Source of the DNA: Sphingobacteriales bacterium
GTDB lineage: Bacteria; Bacteroidota; Bacteroidia; Sphingobacteriales; Sphingobacteriaceae
Assembly (NCBI GenBank): GCA_028288165.1
Contig: JAQBOG010000014.1
Location: 186,001-250,000 of the forward strand
DNA length: 64,000 bases
Direction of reading: 5' to 3'
Below are positions 55,794-64,000 of the stretch, one piece after another. The notes beneath the pieces are model-generated. The model did no database searches. It saw only the letters and a list, made by a program, of their open reading frames with translations, and was not told the DNA's origin. Each line of letters begins with the position of its first letter. The stretch's first letter is position 1. The position numbers and the translations under genes were made by a program.

Positions 55794-55828
55794 TTTGTGC
55801 GATCTTTTGACCTAAAATCTTACTTTTG
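55794..55828 (+). promoter_or_regulatory. Promoter of sucA
   Basis: TTTG (55794-55797) and TACTTTTG (55821-55828, matching TAnnTTTG) with a 23-base spacing. The start codon follows 22 bases after the -7 box. Confidence 0.5.
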
Positions 55829-55850
55829 TCGCTCTTTTAGATATGTTTAA

Positions 55851-58643
55851 ATGGATAATTTGTCTTACCTCAGTAACGCACACTCAGCCTATATAGATTC
55901 GCTTTACCAATCCTATAAAGAAAATCCCGAATCAGTGGATTTCGGCTGGCAGAAATTTTTTGAAGGCTTTGATTTTGGTAAAGGGGCTGAAGCTGTAAAT
56001 GTAAGCAGTGATACTCCCGATCATTTCCTTAAAGAAATCAATGTAATGAACCTCATTGATGGTTATAGAAACCGGGGCCATCTTTTCACCAAAACGAACC
56101 CGGTAAGGGAACGCCGCAAGTATTTTCCTGGTAAGGAGTTAGAAACATTTGGTTTAAGTCAATCAGATCTTAATACTGTGTTTAGTGCAGGCGTAGAAGT
56201 AGGATTAGGCCCTGCTAAATTAAGGGACATCGTTCAGCTACTGGAAGAAACTTATTGTGAGTCTATCGGTACTCAATACAAATTTATACGTAATCCAGTC
56301 AAAATTAAGTGGTTTGAGCAACGCATGGAACGCGAACGCAACAAACCAAATTTTGATATTGAAACCAAAAAGCGCATTCTTAAAAAGTTAAACGAAGCAG
56401 TTGTTTTTGAAAACTTTTTAGGAACTAAATTTCTAGGTCAAAAAAGATTTTCATTAGAAGGAGCCGAATCGGTAATTCCTGCACTTGATTCAATTATTGA
56501 AAAAGGTGCGGAACTTGGTATTGAAGAGTTCGTTATTGGTATGGCACACCGAGGCCGTTTAAACGTTCTTGCCAATATCATGCATAAAACCTACAAAGAC
56601 ATTTTCTCTGAATTTGAAGGTAAAGGTTATGATTCCTCTACGCCTTATGGTGGAGATGTAAAATACCACCTGGGTTTTTCTACTGACGTGGAATTATTTT
56701 CGGGAAAAAAGGTGCATTTAAGTCTGTGTCCAAATCCATCACATCTTGAAACTGTCGACCCAATTGTTGAGGGTATGGCAAGATCAAAAGCTGATTTTAA
56801 ATATGATGGTGATCTTAAACGCATAGCTCCAATTTTAATTCATGGTGATGCTGCACTTGCCGGACAAGGAATTGTTTATGAAGTGTTGCAAATGGCTAAG
56901 CTTGATGGTTATACCACCGGAGGAACTATTCACTTAGTGATCAATAACCAAGTTGGTTTCACTACTAACTTCAAGGATGCCAGATCTTCTACTTATTGTA
57001 CAGATTTGGCTGAAGCTACACTTTCTCCAGTTTTCCATGTAAATGGAGATGATGTTGAAGCTTTGGTATATGCTATTAACATGGCTGTGGAATATCGTCA
57101 GGAATTTCAAAATGATGTGTTTATTGATGTTTTGTGCTATCGCCGATTTGGACATAATGAAGCTGATGAGCCAAAATTCACGCAACCCTTGCTTTACAAA
57201 GCGATTGAACAGCATCCAAATCCGAGGGAGATTTATTTTAAGAAATTAACCGATCAAGGAAGTGTAGATGCAAATCTTGCAAAAGAAATGGAAAAAGATT
57301 TCCGTGCTTTACTGCAGGAAAAATTAAATCAATCTAAGGAAGAAGAGAAATATTCAAGTGCTAATTTAGTGTTTGGAGGAGCGTGGAAAGGTCTTCGCTT
57401 GGCTAGTCCTGCTGATTTAGCAAAACCTGCCGATACCAAAGTATCTGAGGAAGTTCTTTTATCAATTGCACAAAAAATCACCAATTTACCTGCGGGTAAA
57501 AAGTTCTTTAGAAAAATCGAAAAGCTGTTTGAAGACCGTCGGAAGATGGTTGAAAGCAGAACTTTTGATTGGGCCATGGGCGAGCAATTAGCATATGGAA
57601 CTATATTAGAAGAAGGTTTAAGAGTCCGGGTAAGTGGTCAGGATGTGGAACGTGGTACTTTCTCTCACAGGCATGCCGTTTTAACGTTAGAAGATTCTGA
57701 AGAGGAGTATATCCCACTAAGTCAATTAAACAACGGTCTGGCTAAATTTGATATCTATAATTCCTTATTGTCAGAATATGGTGTTTTAGGTTTTGAATAT
57801 GGTTATGCTTTAGCAAATCCACAAGCACTAGTTATATGGGAAGCTCAATTTGGTGATTTCATAAATGGAGCTCAAATTGTAATTGACCAATATATTACGA
57901 GTGCGGAAACCAAATGGCAACGTTCGAACGCCGTGGTTTTATTACTACCTCATGGTTATGAAGGTCAAGGGCCAGAGCATTCTTCCGGCCGCATTGAGCG
58001 CTTCATGGAGTTATGTGCAGAAGATAATATTCAAGTTGTAAATTGTACAACTCCCGCAAATTTCTTCCACGTATTAAGACGGCAGCTAAAACGTGATTTC
58101 AGAAAACCATTGGTTGTATTTACTCCAAAAAGCTTATTAAGAAGCCCTCAATGTGTATCTAATATCACAGAATTTACCGAAGGAGGTTTCCAAAGACTAA
58201 TTGACGATAAAAATGCAAAGGCTGCTTCAGTAAAGCGTGTGCTTATTTGTTCTGGTAAAATATATTATGATTTATTAGAAAAACAACAAGCCGATAAACG
58301 TGAAGATGTCGCCATTGTTCGTTTAGAGCAATTGTATCCAATACCTTATGAAGAGTTAGATGCAGTAAAAGCAAAATATAGCAAAGCAACAGAATTCGTT
58401 TGGGTTCAGGAAGAACCTGAAAACATGGGGCCGTGGCCTTATATCTGCAGAAAGTTTAAAGATTCTGATTTCAACTTTAAAGTGATATCCCGTAAGGAAA
58501 GCAGTAGTACGGCAACAGGATATGCTAAACAACATATTGTTCAGCAATTACATATCATCAGCCAGGCGTTTGAAGATGCAGCTGGGCCGCAAGTGACTAA
58601 GAAAATAGAAAAAACAACCCAGAAAGTTGTCAATATTGATTAA
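55851..58643 (+). CDS. sucA: 2-oxoglutarate dehydrogenase E1 component
   Basis: 930 residues, the family length. The N-terminus LSYLSNAHSAYIDSLYQSYK is the E1o motif; thiamine diphosphate binding is seen at HGDAALAGQGIVYE ... NNQVGFTT, and the C-terminal transketolase part has RHAVLTLEDSEEEYIPL and GYEGQGPEHSSGRIERF. It decarboxylates 2-oxoglutarate in the TCA cycle and passes the succinyl group to E2. It precedes sucB by 21 bases, in one operon. Confidence 0.96.
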   Translation: MDNLSYLSNAHSAYIDSLYQSYKENPESVDFGWQKFFEGFDFGKGAEAVNVSSDTPDHFLKEINVMNLIDGYRNRGHLFTKTNPVRERRKYFPGKELETFGLSQSDLNTVFSAGVEVGLGPAKLRDIVQLLEETYCESIGTQYKFIRNPVKIKWFEQRMERERNKPNFDIETKKRILKKLNEAVVFENFLGTKFLGQKRFSLEGAESVIPALDSIIEKGAELGIEEFVIGMAHRGRLNVLANIMHKTYKDIFSEFEGKGYDSSTPYGGDVKYHLGFSTDVELFSGKKVHLSLCPNPSHLETVDPIVEGMARSKADFKYDGDLKRIAPILIHGDAALAGQGIVYEVLQMAKLDGYTTGGTIHLVINNQVGFTTNFKDARSSTYCTDLAEATLSPVFHVNGDDVEALVYAINMAVEYRQEFQNDVFIDVLCYRRFGHNEADEPKFTQPLLYKAIEQHPNPREIYFKKLTDQGSVDANLAKEMEKDFRALLQEKLNQSKEEEKYSSANLVFGGAWKGLRLASPADLAKPADTKVSEEVLLSIAQKITNLPAGKKFFRKIEKLFEDRRKMVESRTFDWAMGEQLAYGTILEEGLRVRVSGQDVERGTFSHRHAVLTLEDSEEEYIPLSQLNNGLAKFDIYNSLLSEYGVLGFEYGYALANPQALVIWEAQFGDFINGAQIVIDQYITSAETKWQRSNAVVLLLPHGYEGQGPEHSSGRIERFMELCAEDNIQVVNCTTPANFFHVLRRQLKRDFRKPLVVFTPKSLLRSPQCVSNITEFTEGGFQRLIDDKNAKAASVKRVLICSGKIYYDLLEKQQADKREDVAIVRLEQLYPIPYEELDAVKAKYSKATEFVWVQEEPENMGPWPYICRKFKDSDFNFKVISRKESSSTATGYAKQHIVQQLHIISQAFEDAAGPQVTKKIEKTTQKVVNID

Positions 58644-58664
58644 TAAAAAAGAATCAAATACGAT

Positions 58665-59900
58665 ATGAGTTTAGAAATCAAAGTTCCGCCTGTAGGCGAA
58701 TCTATTTCAGAAGTAACATTATCCCAATGGATAAAAAAAGATGGTGATTATGTAGAGATGGATGAAGTGATTGCAGAGCTAGAATCAGACAAAGCAACAT
58801 TCGAATTAACAGCCGAAAAAGCAGGGACTTTAAAAACAATTGCTAACGAAGGAGATACTCTTGCAATTGGCGCTTTAGTGTGTACAATTGAAGATGGTGA
58901 TGCAACTGCACCTAAACCTGAAGAAGTAGCTACTGACAGCAAAGGAGCGGTGAAGGCAGAAAGCCCAACAGGTGAAACTGTTAAATCTGATGTTACTTAT
59001 GCATCGGGTGTGCCATCACCGGCTGCAGCGAAAATATTAAGTGAAAAAGGAATAGATCCAGCAAGTGTTAATGGCTCTGGTGTTGATGGCCGTTTAACCA
59101 AGGAAGATGCTTTAAAGGCTGAAAAGCCAGCTAGTCCGGAAGTTAAGAAGACTGAAAGTCCTAAGGTTGCTGCTCCTGCACAACCTGCTGCTCAAGGTTT
59201 GAGAGCAGAACGCAGAGAGAAAATGTCGTCACTTCGTAAAACGGTTGCTAAACGTTTAGTATCCGTTAAGAATGAAACCGCCATGTTAACTACTTTTAAC
59301 GAAGTAGATATGAAACCAGTAATGGATTTGAGGACTAAGTACAAAGACAAATTCAAAGAAAAGCATAATGTTGGTTTAGGATTCATGTCTTTCTTTACTA
59401 AGGCTGTTTGTGAAGCTTTAAAAGATTTTCCGTCTGTTAATGCTCGTATAGATGGTGAAGAGATTGTATATAATGACTACGCGGATATTTCAATAGCTGT
59501 TTCCGCACCAAAAGGTCTTGTTGTACCGGTTATAAGAAATGCAGAATCATTATCATTGGCTCAAATAGAACAAGCAGTTGTTGATTTAGCGGTAAAGGCT
59601 AGAAACAGCAAATTAACTATTGAGGAAATGACTGGTGGAACATTCACTATTACCAATGGAGGGGTTTTTGGTTCAATGATGTCAACACCTATCATTAATG
59701 CGCCTCAGTCTGCTATTTTAGGAATGCACAATATCGTTGAGCGTCCGGTTGCTTTAGGTGGCCAGGTTGTTATTCGTCCAATTATGTACATCGCACTGTC
59801 TTATGATCATCGCATTATTGATGGCCGCGAATCGGTTGGATTTTTAGTTAGAGTAAAACAACTATTAGAAGATCCTGCCAGGTTATTGCTAGGAATATAG
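58665..59900 (+). CDS. sucB: 2-oxoglutarate dehydrogenase E2, dihydrolipoyl succinyltransferase
   Basis: 411 residues. One N-terminal lipoyl domain with the lipoylated Lys43 in [11 protein letters not shown], a peripheral-subunit-binding domain ([19 protein letters not shown] ... [12 protein letters not shown]), and the catalytic domain with [11 protein letters not shown] (active-site His). A Pro/Ala/Lys-rich linker separates them. It receives the succinyl group from E1 and transfers it to CoA. The E3 partner starts at 63572. Confidence 0.96.
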   Translation: MSLEIKVPPVGESISEVTLSQWIKKDGDYVEMDEVIAELESDKATFELTAEKAGTLKTIANEGDTLAIGALVCTIEDGDATAPKPEEVATDSKGAVKAESPTGETVKSDVTYASGVPSPAAAKILSEKGIDPASVNGSGVDGRLTKEDALKAEKPASPEVKKTESPKVAAPAQPAAQGLRAERREKMSSLRKTVAKRLVSVKNETAMLTTFNEVDMKPVMDLRTKYKDKFKEKHNVGLGFMSFFTKAVCEALKDFPSVNARIDGEEIVYNDYADISIAVSAPKGLVVPVIRNAESLSLAQIEQAVVDLAVKARNSKLTIEEMTGGTFTITNGGVFGSMMSTPIINAPQSAILGMHNIVERPVALGGQVVIRPIMYIALSYDHRIIDGRESVGFLVRVKQLLEDPARLLLGI

Positions 59901-59911
59901 TTAATAAATAA

Positions 59912-59948
59912 TATATAGAAAACCCGGTTTATCCGGGTTTTTCTATAT
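59912..59948 (+). terminator. Intrinsic terminator of sucAB
   Basis: Stem TATATAGAAAACCCGG pairs with CCGGGTTTTTCTATATA (one-base bulge) around the loop TTTAT, with T-rich 3' arm, 12 bases after the sucB stop codon. Confidence 0.85.
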
Positions 59949-60000
59949 AATCTGAATTCAAATGAATAGCTTGAATTACCACCATGTTGGTTTGAATGCC

Positions 60001-60108
60001 TTGCGTTAGGAGCTGTAGTGTAAATCCTTTTTTGCCCGTCTTGGGTGAAAAAGATTGTTCCAAAGGAGTTCCTTTGGAACAACAAAAAACCCGCTCGAAC
60101 GCCCAAAT
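60001..60108 (+). repeat. Dispersed intergenic repeat, copy 3
   Basis: Begins TTGCGTTAGGAGCTGTAG and ends CCCGCTCGAACGCCCAAAT, the borders also seen at 37017 and 52146. The middle carries an 11-bp perfect hairpin GTTCCAAAGGA/TCCTTTGGAAC (60057-60080) absent from the other copies. It lies between sucB and the gene at 60130, only 21 bases before that start codon. Confidence 0.75.
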
Positions 60109-60129
60109 CTATCTTAGAATCTACAATGG

Positions 60130-60828
60130 ATGAGAAAAATTTTTAGTGCATTTCTTTTAATTTCTTTCGTCGCAGTAGCTTCGGCTCAACAAAAAGAGCA
60201 AGCAGTTTGGTTATCTACCTCCGGAACTTACAAGGTTTCAAAACATTGGTCGTTGTATTGGGATAATCAGTTTAGAAGCTCAGATCACATAAAGTACTTT
60301 CGGCAATTTATTACCAGACCAGGCATTGTATACAATTTTAATGCGCATCAGTTCGCCACCATCGGCTATTCATATGCAAAAACCAATCGCCTAAATGATG
60401 GTATCCCCGGAAATGATATCAAAGAAAATCGTGTGTGGGAGCAGTTTGTTTACCTGCACCGGGTTGCTAAATTCTATGCCACACAAAGAATACGATTGGA
60501 ACAACGGAATGTGGAAACTGCTGGAAAGGCGGACGTATTTTCTCAACGCTTCCGGTTTTATACCAGGTATATGCTGCCATTAATTAAAAAAGATACTTTC
60601 AATCGAGGAGGATATGTTGCGGTTCAGAATGAAGTTTATTTAAATGTTCAAAACAAGAATAAATTGAATGGCAGTATCCTGGATCAGAACAGAGTTTACT
60701 TTGCTTTGGGGTACCGTTTGAGTCCTAAACTAGATTTAGAGCTTGGCGTTATTAATCAATTTATAAAAGGAGCATCAATCAATACTTCGAATAACGTTGG
60801 TCAGCTTGGTTTAGTTACACGGTTATGA
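60130..60828 (+). CDS. DUF2490-type outer-membrane protein
   Basis: 232 residues with signal peptide (MRKIFSAFLLISFVAVASAQ). Beta-strand-rich barrel-like sequence: VWLSTSGTYKVSKHWSLYWD, FATIGYSYAKTNRLND, YATQRIRLEQRNV and FALGYRLSPKLDLELGVIN. This pattern fits DUF2490 family outer-membrane proteins. Function unknown. It is downstream of repeat copy 3, without an obvious promoter. Confidence 0.75.
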   Translation: MRKIFSAFLLISFVAVASAQQKEQAVWLSTSGTYKVSKHWSLYWDNQFRSSDHIKYFRQFITRPGIVYNFNAHQFATIGYSYAKTNRLNDGIPGNDIKENRVWEQFVYLHRVAKFYATQRIRLEQRNVETAGKADVFSQRFRFYTRYMLPLIKKDTFNRGGYVAVQNEVYLNVQNKNKLNGSILDQNRVYFALGYRLSPKLDLELGVINQFIKGASINTSNNVGQLGLVTRL

Positions 60829-60858
60829 TTCCATTCTCCAAGCAATTAAAAACGTCAA

Positions 60859-61578
60859 CTACATTCTCACTATACTTCCCGATCCACTTTTACTTTTAGT
60901 TACTTCGGCGTTACCGCTGTAATGAATACTTCCCGACCCACTTACAACAGCATCTAGCTTGTTATCAGCCGCTATTGATGCATTTCCAGATCCGCTTACT
61001 TTTACATCCGCATTTTCAGTATTCAAATCTTCACCTAAAAAATTTCCCGATCCACTTAAAACTATTTGAGCTTCCTTTACTTTCCCTTTTACTATGATTT
61101 TGCCGGATCCACTTAAAACAGCAATGTAATCAGTTGCGTCGGCGGTTAACGTGATTATTCCAGAACCACTAACTTGTGTTTTTAAATTTTTCGATTTCAA
61201 CGTCCCGTCAACTTTAAGACTACCTGATCCGCTCATTGCTAAACTTTCAATTATTTTTGCATTGATCAGGATGTTCACTTTTCTACCGTTTTTCCAACCG
61301 GTTCTTGGTTTATATCTAATTATCAAAATATCGTTTTCTACAACGGTTTCGATATCTTCAAGTGTGCCTTCGTCTGTATTTATTTTTACGCTTTCGGTAG
61401 TACCCAATAAAACTCTGATATCAAAATTTCCGGATACTGAAATTCCAGAAAACCCAGAAATTTTTCTGTTTTGGGTGCTGTTACCGTATATAGATTTTGC
61501 AGCCAGAGTTTGACTATGAAATAAAACTGTTGCAACAATTACCGATGCAAACAAGATTTTTAGATTAAATTTAAACAT
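60859..61578 (-). CDS. Head-GIN (DUF2807) beta-helix protein
   Basis: 239 residues with signal peptide (ending near QTLAAKS). The sequence repeats GSGSL/GSGI/GSGN motifs about every 20 residues (SMSGSGSLKV, QVSGSGIITL, VLSGSGKIIV, VLSGSGNFLG, KVSGSGNASI, VVSGSGSIHY), ending KSKSGSGSIVRM. This is the putative auto-transporter adhesin, head GIN fold, a small right-handed beta-helix common in Bacteroidota envelopes. Function unknown. It is convergent with the DUF2490 gene. Confidence 0.88.
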   Translation of the reverse strand: MFKFNLKILFASVIVATVLFHSQTLAAKSIYGNSTQNRKISGFSGISVSGNFDIRVLLGTTESVKINTDEGTLEDIETVVENDILIIRYKPRTGWKNGRKVNILINAKIIESLAMSGSGSLKVDGTLKSKNLKTQVSGSGIITLTADATDYIAVLSGSGKIIVKGKVKEAQIVLSGSGNFLGEDLNTENADVKVSGSGNASIAADNKLDAVVSGSGSIHYSGNAEVTKSKSGSGSIVRM

Positions 61579-61685
61579 CTTTTATATTTTATGATACTCA
61601 ATAATAAGTAATTATAAATAAAAATTACTTATCCGTTATTAAAAGAACGCATACTCATATTCTACGTTGCACGATCACGGAAGTT

Positions 61686-63326
61686 TTATTTAATTTCCTT
61701 CACATTAATATAGAAACTCGTTTGGTCGGGCGTAAATTTATTGGTGATTTTCGTGTTTCTCCAATCATTGCCACCTTGTAAAATTTTGCTGTTTCTGCCA
61801 TTTGGTATGACAAATGGCATGCTAAAGTTTTTTTCATTAGTAACCCAGCGGTACGCAATTTTATGCTGGCTTATATATTTGTATTCCAATAAAGGGATGT
61901 TCGAATGCCGCAAATACTGATTGAAAATGCTAGTCAAATCCTTCCCTGACCTATTATTTATATAGTTCACAACCTCTTCGGTGGTTGTGGTTTTTAATCC
62001 AAATTCGTTATTTAATCCACGCAGTATATCCAGCCAAAGATTATCATCATTAATTACACTTCTAATTGTAAGCAGCATATTAGCTCCTTTAAAATACATA
62101 TCCTTGGAACCCTCTGTATTCACATTATAGGGTCCAATTATCGGTTTATCGTTTGCAATATTTTTTCTTAATCCGTTCAGGTATTTAGTGCCAGCGTCCT
62201 TTCCATTCTTACATTCAACGTATAAACCTTCGGAATATGTTGTAAAGCCTTCATGAATCCACATATCGGCAATATCTTTTGACGTGATGTTGTTGCCAAA
62301 CCATTCATGACCACTTTCATGTACAATCAAATAATCCCATGTTAAACCAAGTCCGGTACCAGAAAGATCCCTTCCGGCATATCCCATTCTAAACTTATTG
62401 CCATAAGCAACGGCACTTTGGTGCTCCATACCTAAATAGGGTGTTTCTATGAGTTTATACCCGTCACGATAAAAAGGGTACTTACCAAACCAGTGTTCAA
62501 AGCAGTTTAACATAGGCTTAACCTCAGCGGTAAAATAAGGTTTCGCTTTCGCTAGATTTTCCCTTAAAACATAATAATCTAAGCTTAATGTATCAGTGCC
62601 AGATGATGGGGTATACATATCACTAAAGTGGGCATAATCACCAATGTTTAATGTCACCGAATAATTGTTGATGGGATAAGAGACGAACCAATTGTACTTT
62701 GTGTAAGCAGTGTCTGTGTTTTCTACAGAACGTAATCTGCCATTGCTTACATCAGTTAAACCCTTAGGAACCGAAACGCTGATCTGCATGCTATCAACTT
62801 CATCGGATTGGTGATCTTTATTTGGCCACCATGAACTGGCACCAAAGCCTTGGCATGCAACAGTGAGCCATGGTTTTCCGGCAGCATCTTTTGAATATAT
62901 AAAGCCTCCATCCCAGGGTGCATTTACAGCAATGGCCGGCTTTCCGGAATAAAACACAGTAAATTCTTCAAGAGCACCTTTTATAATAAACTCGGGAAAA
63001 TCAATGAACACGGCATTATACTTCCTTTTAAAAGCTAAATTCTGGTTTTTGTAAACCACTTTTTCGATTTTTAAATTTTCGAACAAGTCAAATTGAAGCG
63101 TTTTAAAATTAGCCGTTGCCATAAATCTAAATAAGTTCGAACCACTAACGCTTTGATTTACGATATCTGTTTTAATATCTAAGTGATAATATTTAATGTC
63201 ATAACAGGTTCTATAATCCGTTAAATTTCCTCTTAACGAGTCAGCTTGTGTAAAAGTGTTGCTATTTTGTTGTGCAAAAGCATTGAAACTAAAAAAAACG
63301 AATAAGCTTAAAGACCAAAATTTCAT
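61686..63326 (-). CDS. M1-family metallopeptidase
   Basis: 546 residues with signal peptide (MKFWSLSLFVFFSFNAFAQQ). Substrate-recognition motif GMEHQ (299-303, the GAMEN equivalent), zinc site HESGHEW (His336, Glu337, His340) and third ligand Glu359 in MWIHEGFTTYSEGLY. The N-terminal part is the usual M1 saddle domain; the C-terminal helical domain is short. It is a periplasmic aminopeptidase-like enzyme. Confidence 0.92.
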   Translation of the reverse strand: MKFWSLSLFVFFSFNAFAQQNSNTFTQADSLRGNLTDYRTCYDIKYYHLDIKTDIVNQSVSGSNLFRFMATANFKTLQFDLFENLKIEKVVYKNQNLAFKRKYNAVFIDFPEFIIKGALEEFTVFYSGKPAIAVNAPWDGGFIYSKDAAGKPWLTVACQGFGASSWWPNKDHQSDEVDSMQISVSVPKGLTDVSNGRLRSVENTDTAYTKYNWFVSYPINNYSVTLNIGDYAHFSDMYTPSSGTDTLSLDYYVLRENLAKAKPYFTAEVKPMLNCFEHWFGKYPFYRDGYKLIETPYLGMEHQSAVAYGNKFRMGYAGRDLSGTGLGLTWDYLIVHESGHEWFGNNITSKDIADMWIHEGFTTYSEGLYVECKNGKDAGTKYLNGLRKNIANDKPIIGPYNVNTEGSKDMYFKGANMLLTIRSVINDDNLWLDILRGLNNEFGLKTTTTEEVVNYINNRSGKDLTSIFNQYLRHSNIPLLEYKYISQHKIAYRWVTNEKNFSMPFVIPNGRNSKILQGGNDWRNTKITNKFTPDQTSFYINVKEIK

Positions 63327-63542
63327 TAATCCAGGTTAAATTTAATGGTTATTGTATTGATAATAATAAACTGCAGTTTTAAGGTAAAAGATGCTCACCT
63401 AATCGTTCTTTTTAAAGGAGTTGTCGCAGATTCCGATGCAAAATCGGTGCTACAAATTAAACGATCACATAATAGTGCTCTTTTTTATTAAAACATGTAT
63501 TAATTTAGATAATATAAAGTTTTTCTGTCAATTCAGAAATCA

Positions 63543-63550
63543 TAACTTTG
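63543..63550 (+). promoter_or_regulatory. -7 box of the lipoamide dehydrogenase gene
   Basis: TAACTTTG matches TAnnTTTG, 21 bases before the ATG at 63572. No clear TTG was found at -33. Confidence 0.45.
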
Positions 63551-63571
63551 CAAAAATATAAAAAGCGCAGT

Positions 63572-64000
63572 ATGCAATTTGATGTAGTAGTTATTGGAAG
63601 TGGTCCAGGTGGTTACGTAGCCGCCATTCGTTGTGCACAGTTAGGTCTAAAAACAGCAATTATAGAGAAGTACAATACATTTGGCGGTACGTGCTTAAAT
63701 GTCGGATGTATTCCTTCTAAGGCCTTACTTGATTCATCAGAACATTATCACAATGCAGCGCATACATTTAAAGAGCATGGCATTGATTTGAAAGATTTAA
63801 GCATAAATCTGCCACAAATGATTAAGAGAAAAAATGAAGTAGTAGAGCAAACTACAGGCGGCATTACTTTCTTAATGAAAAAAAATAAAATTACTACCTA
63901 CCAAGGTGTAGGTTCTTTTAAAGATAAAAACACTATTGTTATTACCAAGAATGATGGTAGTGCAGAAGAAATAACATCTAAAAATGTAATTATTGCAACT
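63572..64000 (+). CDS. lpdA: Dihydrolipoyl dehydrogenase (E3), 5' part only
   Basis: 143 codons from ATG 63572 to the window edge. The FAD-binding motif VVVIGSGPGGYVAAIRCAQ and the redox-active disulfide GGTCLNVGCIPSKALL (Cys pair) identify the enzyme without doubt. It reoxidises the lipoyl groups of 2-oxoglutarate (and pyruvate) dehydrogenase E2. It has its own promoter and lies 3.7 kb from sucB, separated by envelope and peptidase genes. Confidence 0.95.
   Translation, partial: MQFDVVVIGSGPGGYVAAIRCAQLGLKTAIIEKYNTFGGTCLNVGCIPSKALLDSSEHYHNAAHTFKEHGIDLKDLSINLPQMIKRKNEVVEQTTGGITFLMKKNKITTYQGVGSFKDKNTIVITKNDGSAEEITSKNVIIAT

Noticed and set aside
63410-63470. tRNA-like sequence with CCGATGCAAAATCGG hairpin before lipoamide dehydrogenase
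   Set aside because: Only a 5-bp stem; no cloverleaf arms, T-loop or acceptor stem could be built.

Overview
The window is a chromosomal segment of a Bacteroidota bacterium, most likely of the Sphingobacteriaceae (Pedobacter-like). This rests on type IX secretion C-terminal domains, an AT-rich sequence with few Shine-Dalgarno sites, several TAnnTTTG -7 promoter boxes at sensible distances from genes, a four-helix-bundle (S23-type) gene between housekeeping genes, and dispersed intergenic repeats. The genus is an inference from gene content only.

Left part (1-17 kb) is an exopolysaccharide locus with two arms. The plus arm (709-7553) holds three acyltransferase-3 membrane proteins and three glycosyltransferases, preceded by the 5' end of a divergent flippase-like gene (1-474). 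The minus arm is read from 16611 down to 9471: a response regulator, an initiating sugar-phosphate transferase fused to a pseudo-receiver, a half-length TolC-like protein, a Wzc-like chain-length protein, a membrane glycosyltransferase, a tiny membrane protein and an O-antigen polymerase/ligase-type protein. The arms are separated by about 1.9 kb of decayed insertion sequences (7.55-9.47 kb).

Next (17.3-27 kb) is a surface-protein cluster: a tail-fibre-like secreted protein, two giant T9SS-sorted proteins with homologous C-terminal halves, and between them an 82-residue protein with a signal peptide and a PxDG-helix-basic tail like a second protein-sorting signal. From 27 to 36 kb come an N-acetylglucosamine kinase-like gene abutting a response regulator, a MarR-controlled tripartite RND efflux operon and a divergent M61 peptidase. 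From 37 to 46 kb lies a beta-oxidation cluster (acyl-CoA ligase, MarR regulator, fused hydroxyacyl-CoA dehydrogenase/enoyl-CoA hydratase, thiolase, acyl-CoA dehydrogenase) whose spacers contain AGATATGAGAT-type repeats.

The right part (46-64 kb) has FKBP-type lipoprotein isomerases, a CPD-type photolyase, an epimerase, a CBS protein, an AarF/TetR pair, a DASH cryptochrome followed by a MerR/CarH-like regulator with an apparently lost cobalamin site, the 2-oxoglutarate dehydrogenase genes sucA-sucB with lipoamide dehydrogenase beginning at the right edge, two envelope proteins and an M1 peptidase.

The most unusual observations are the pseudo-receiver fused to the initiating transferase, the double-sorting-signal surface cluster beside the EPS locus, a three-copy intergenic repeat with conserved borders but different internal hairpins, and the degenerate light/B12-type MerR regulator beside a cryptochrome. 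No CRISPR array, tRNA or rRNA gene was seen.
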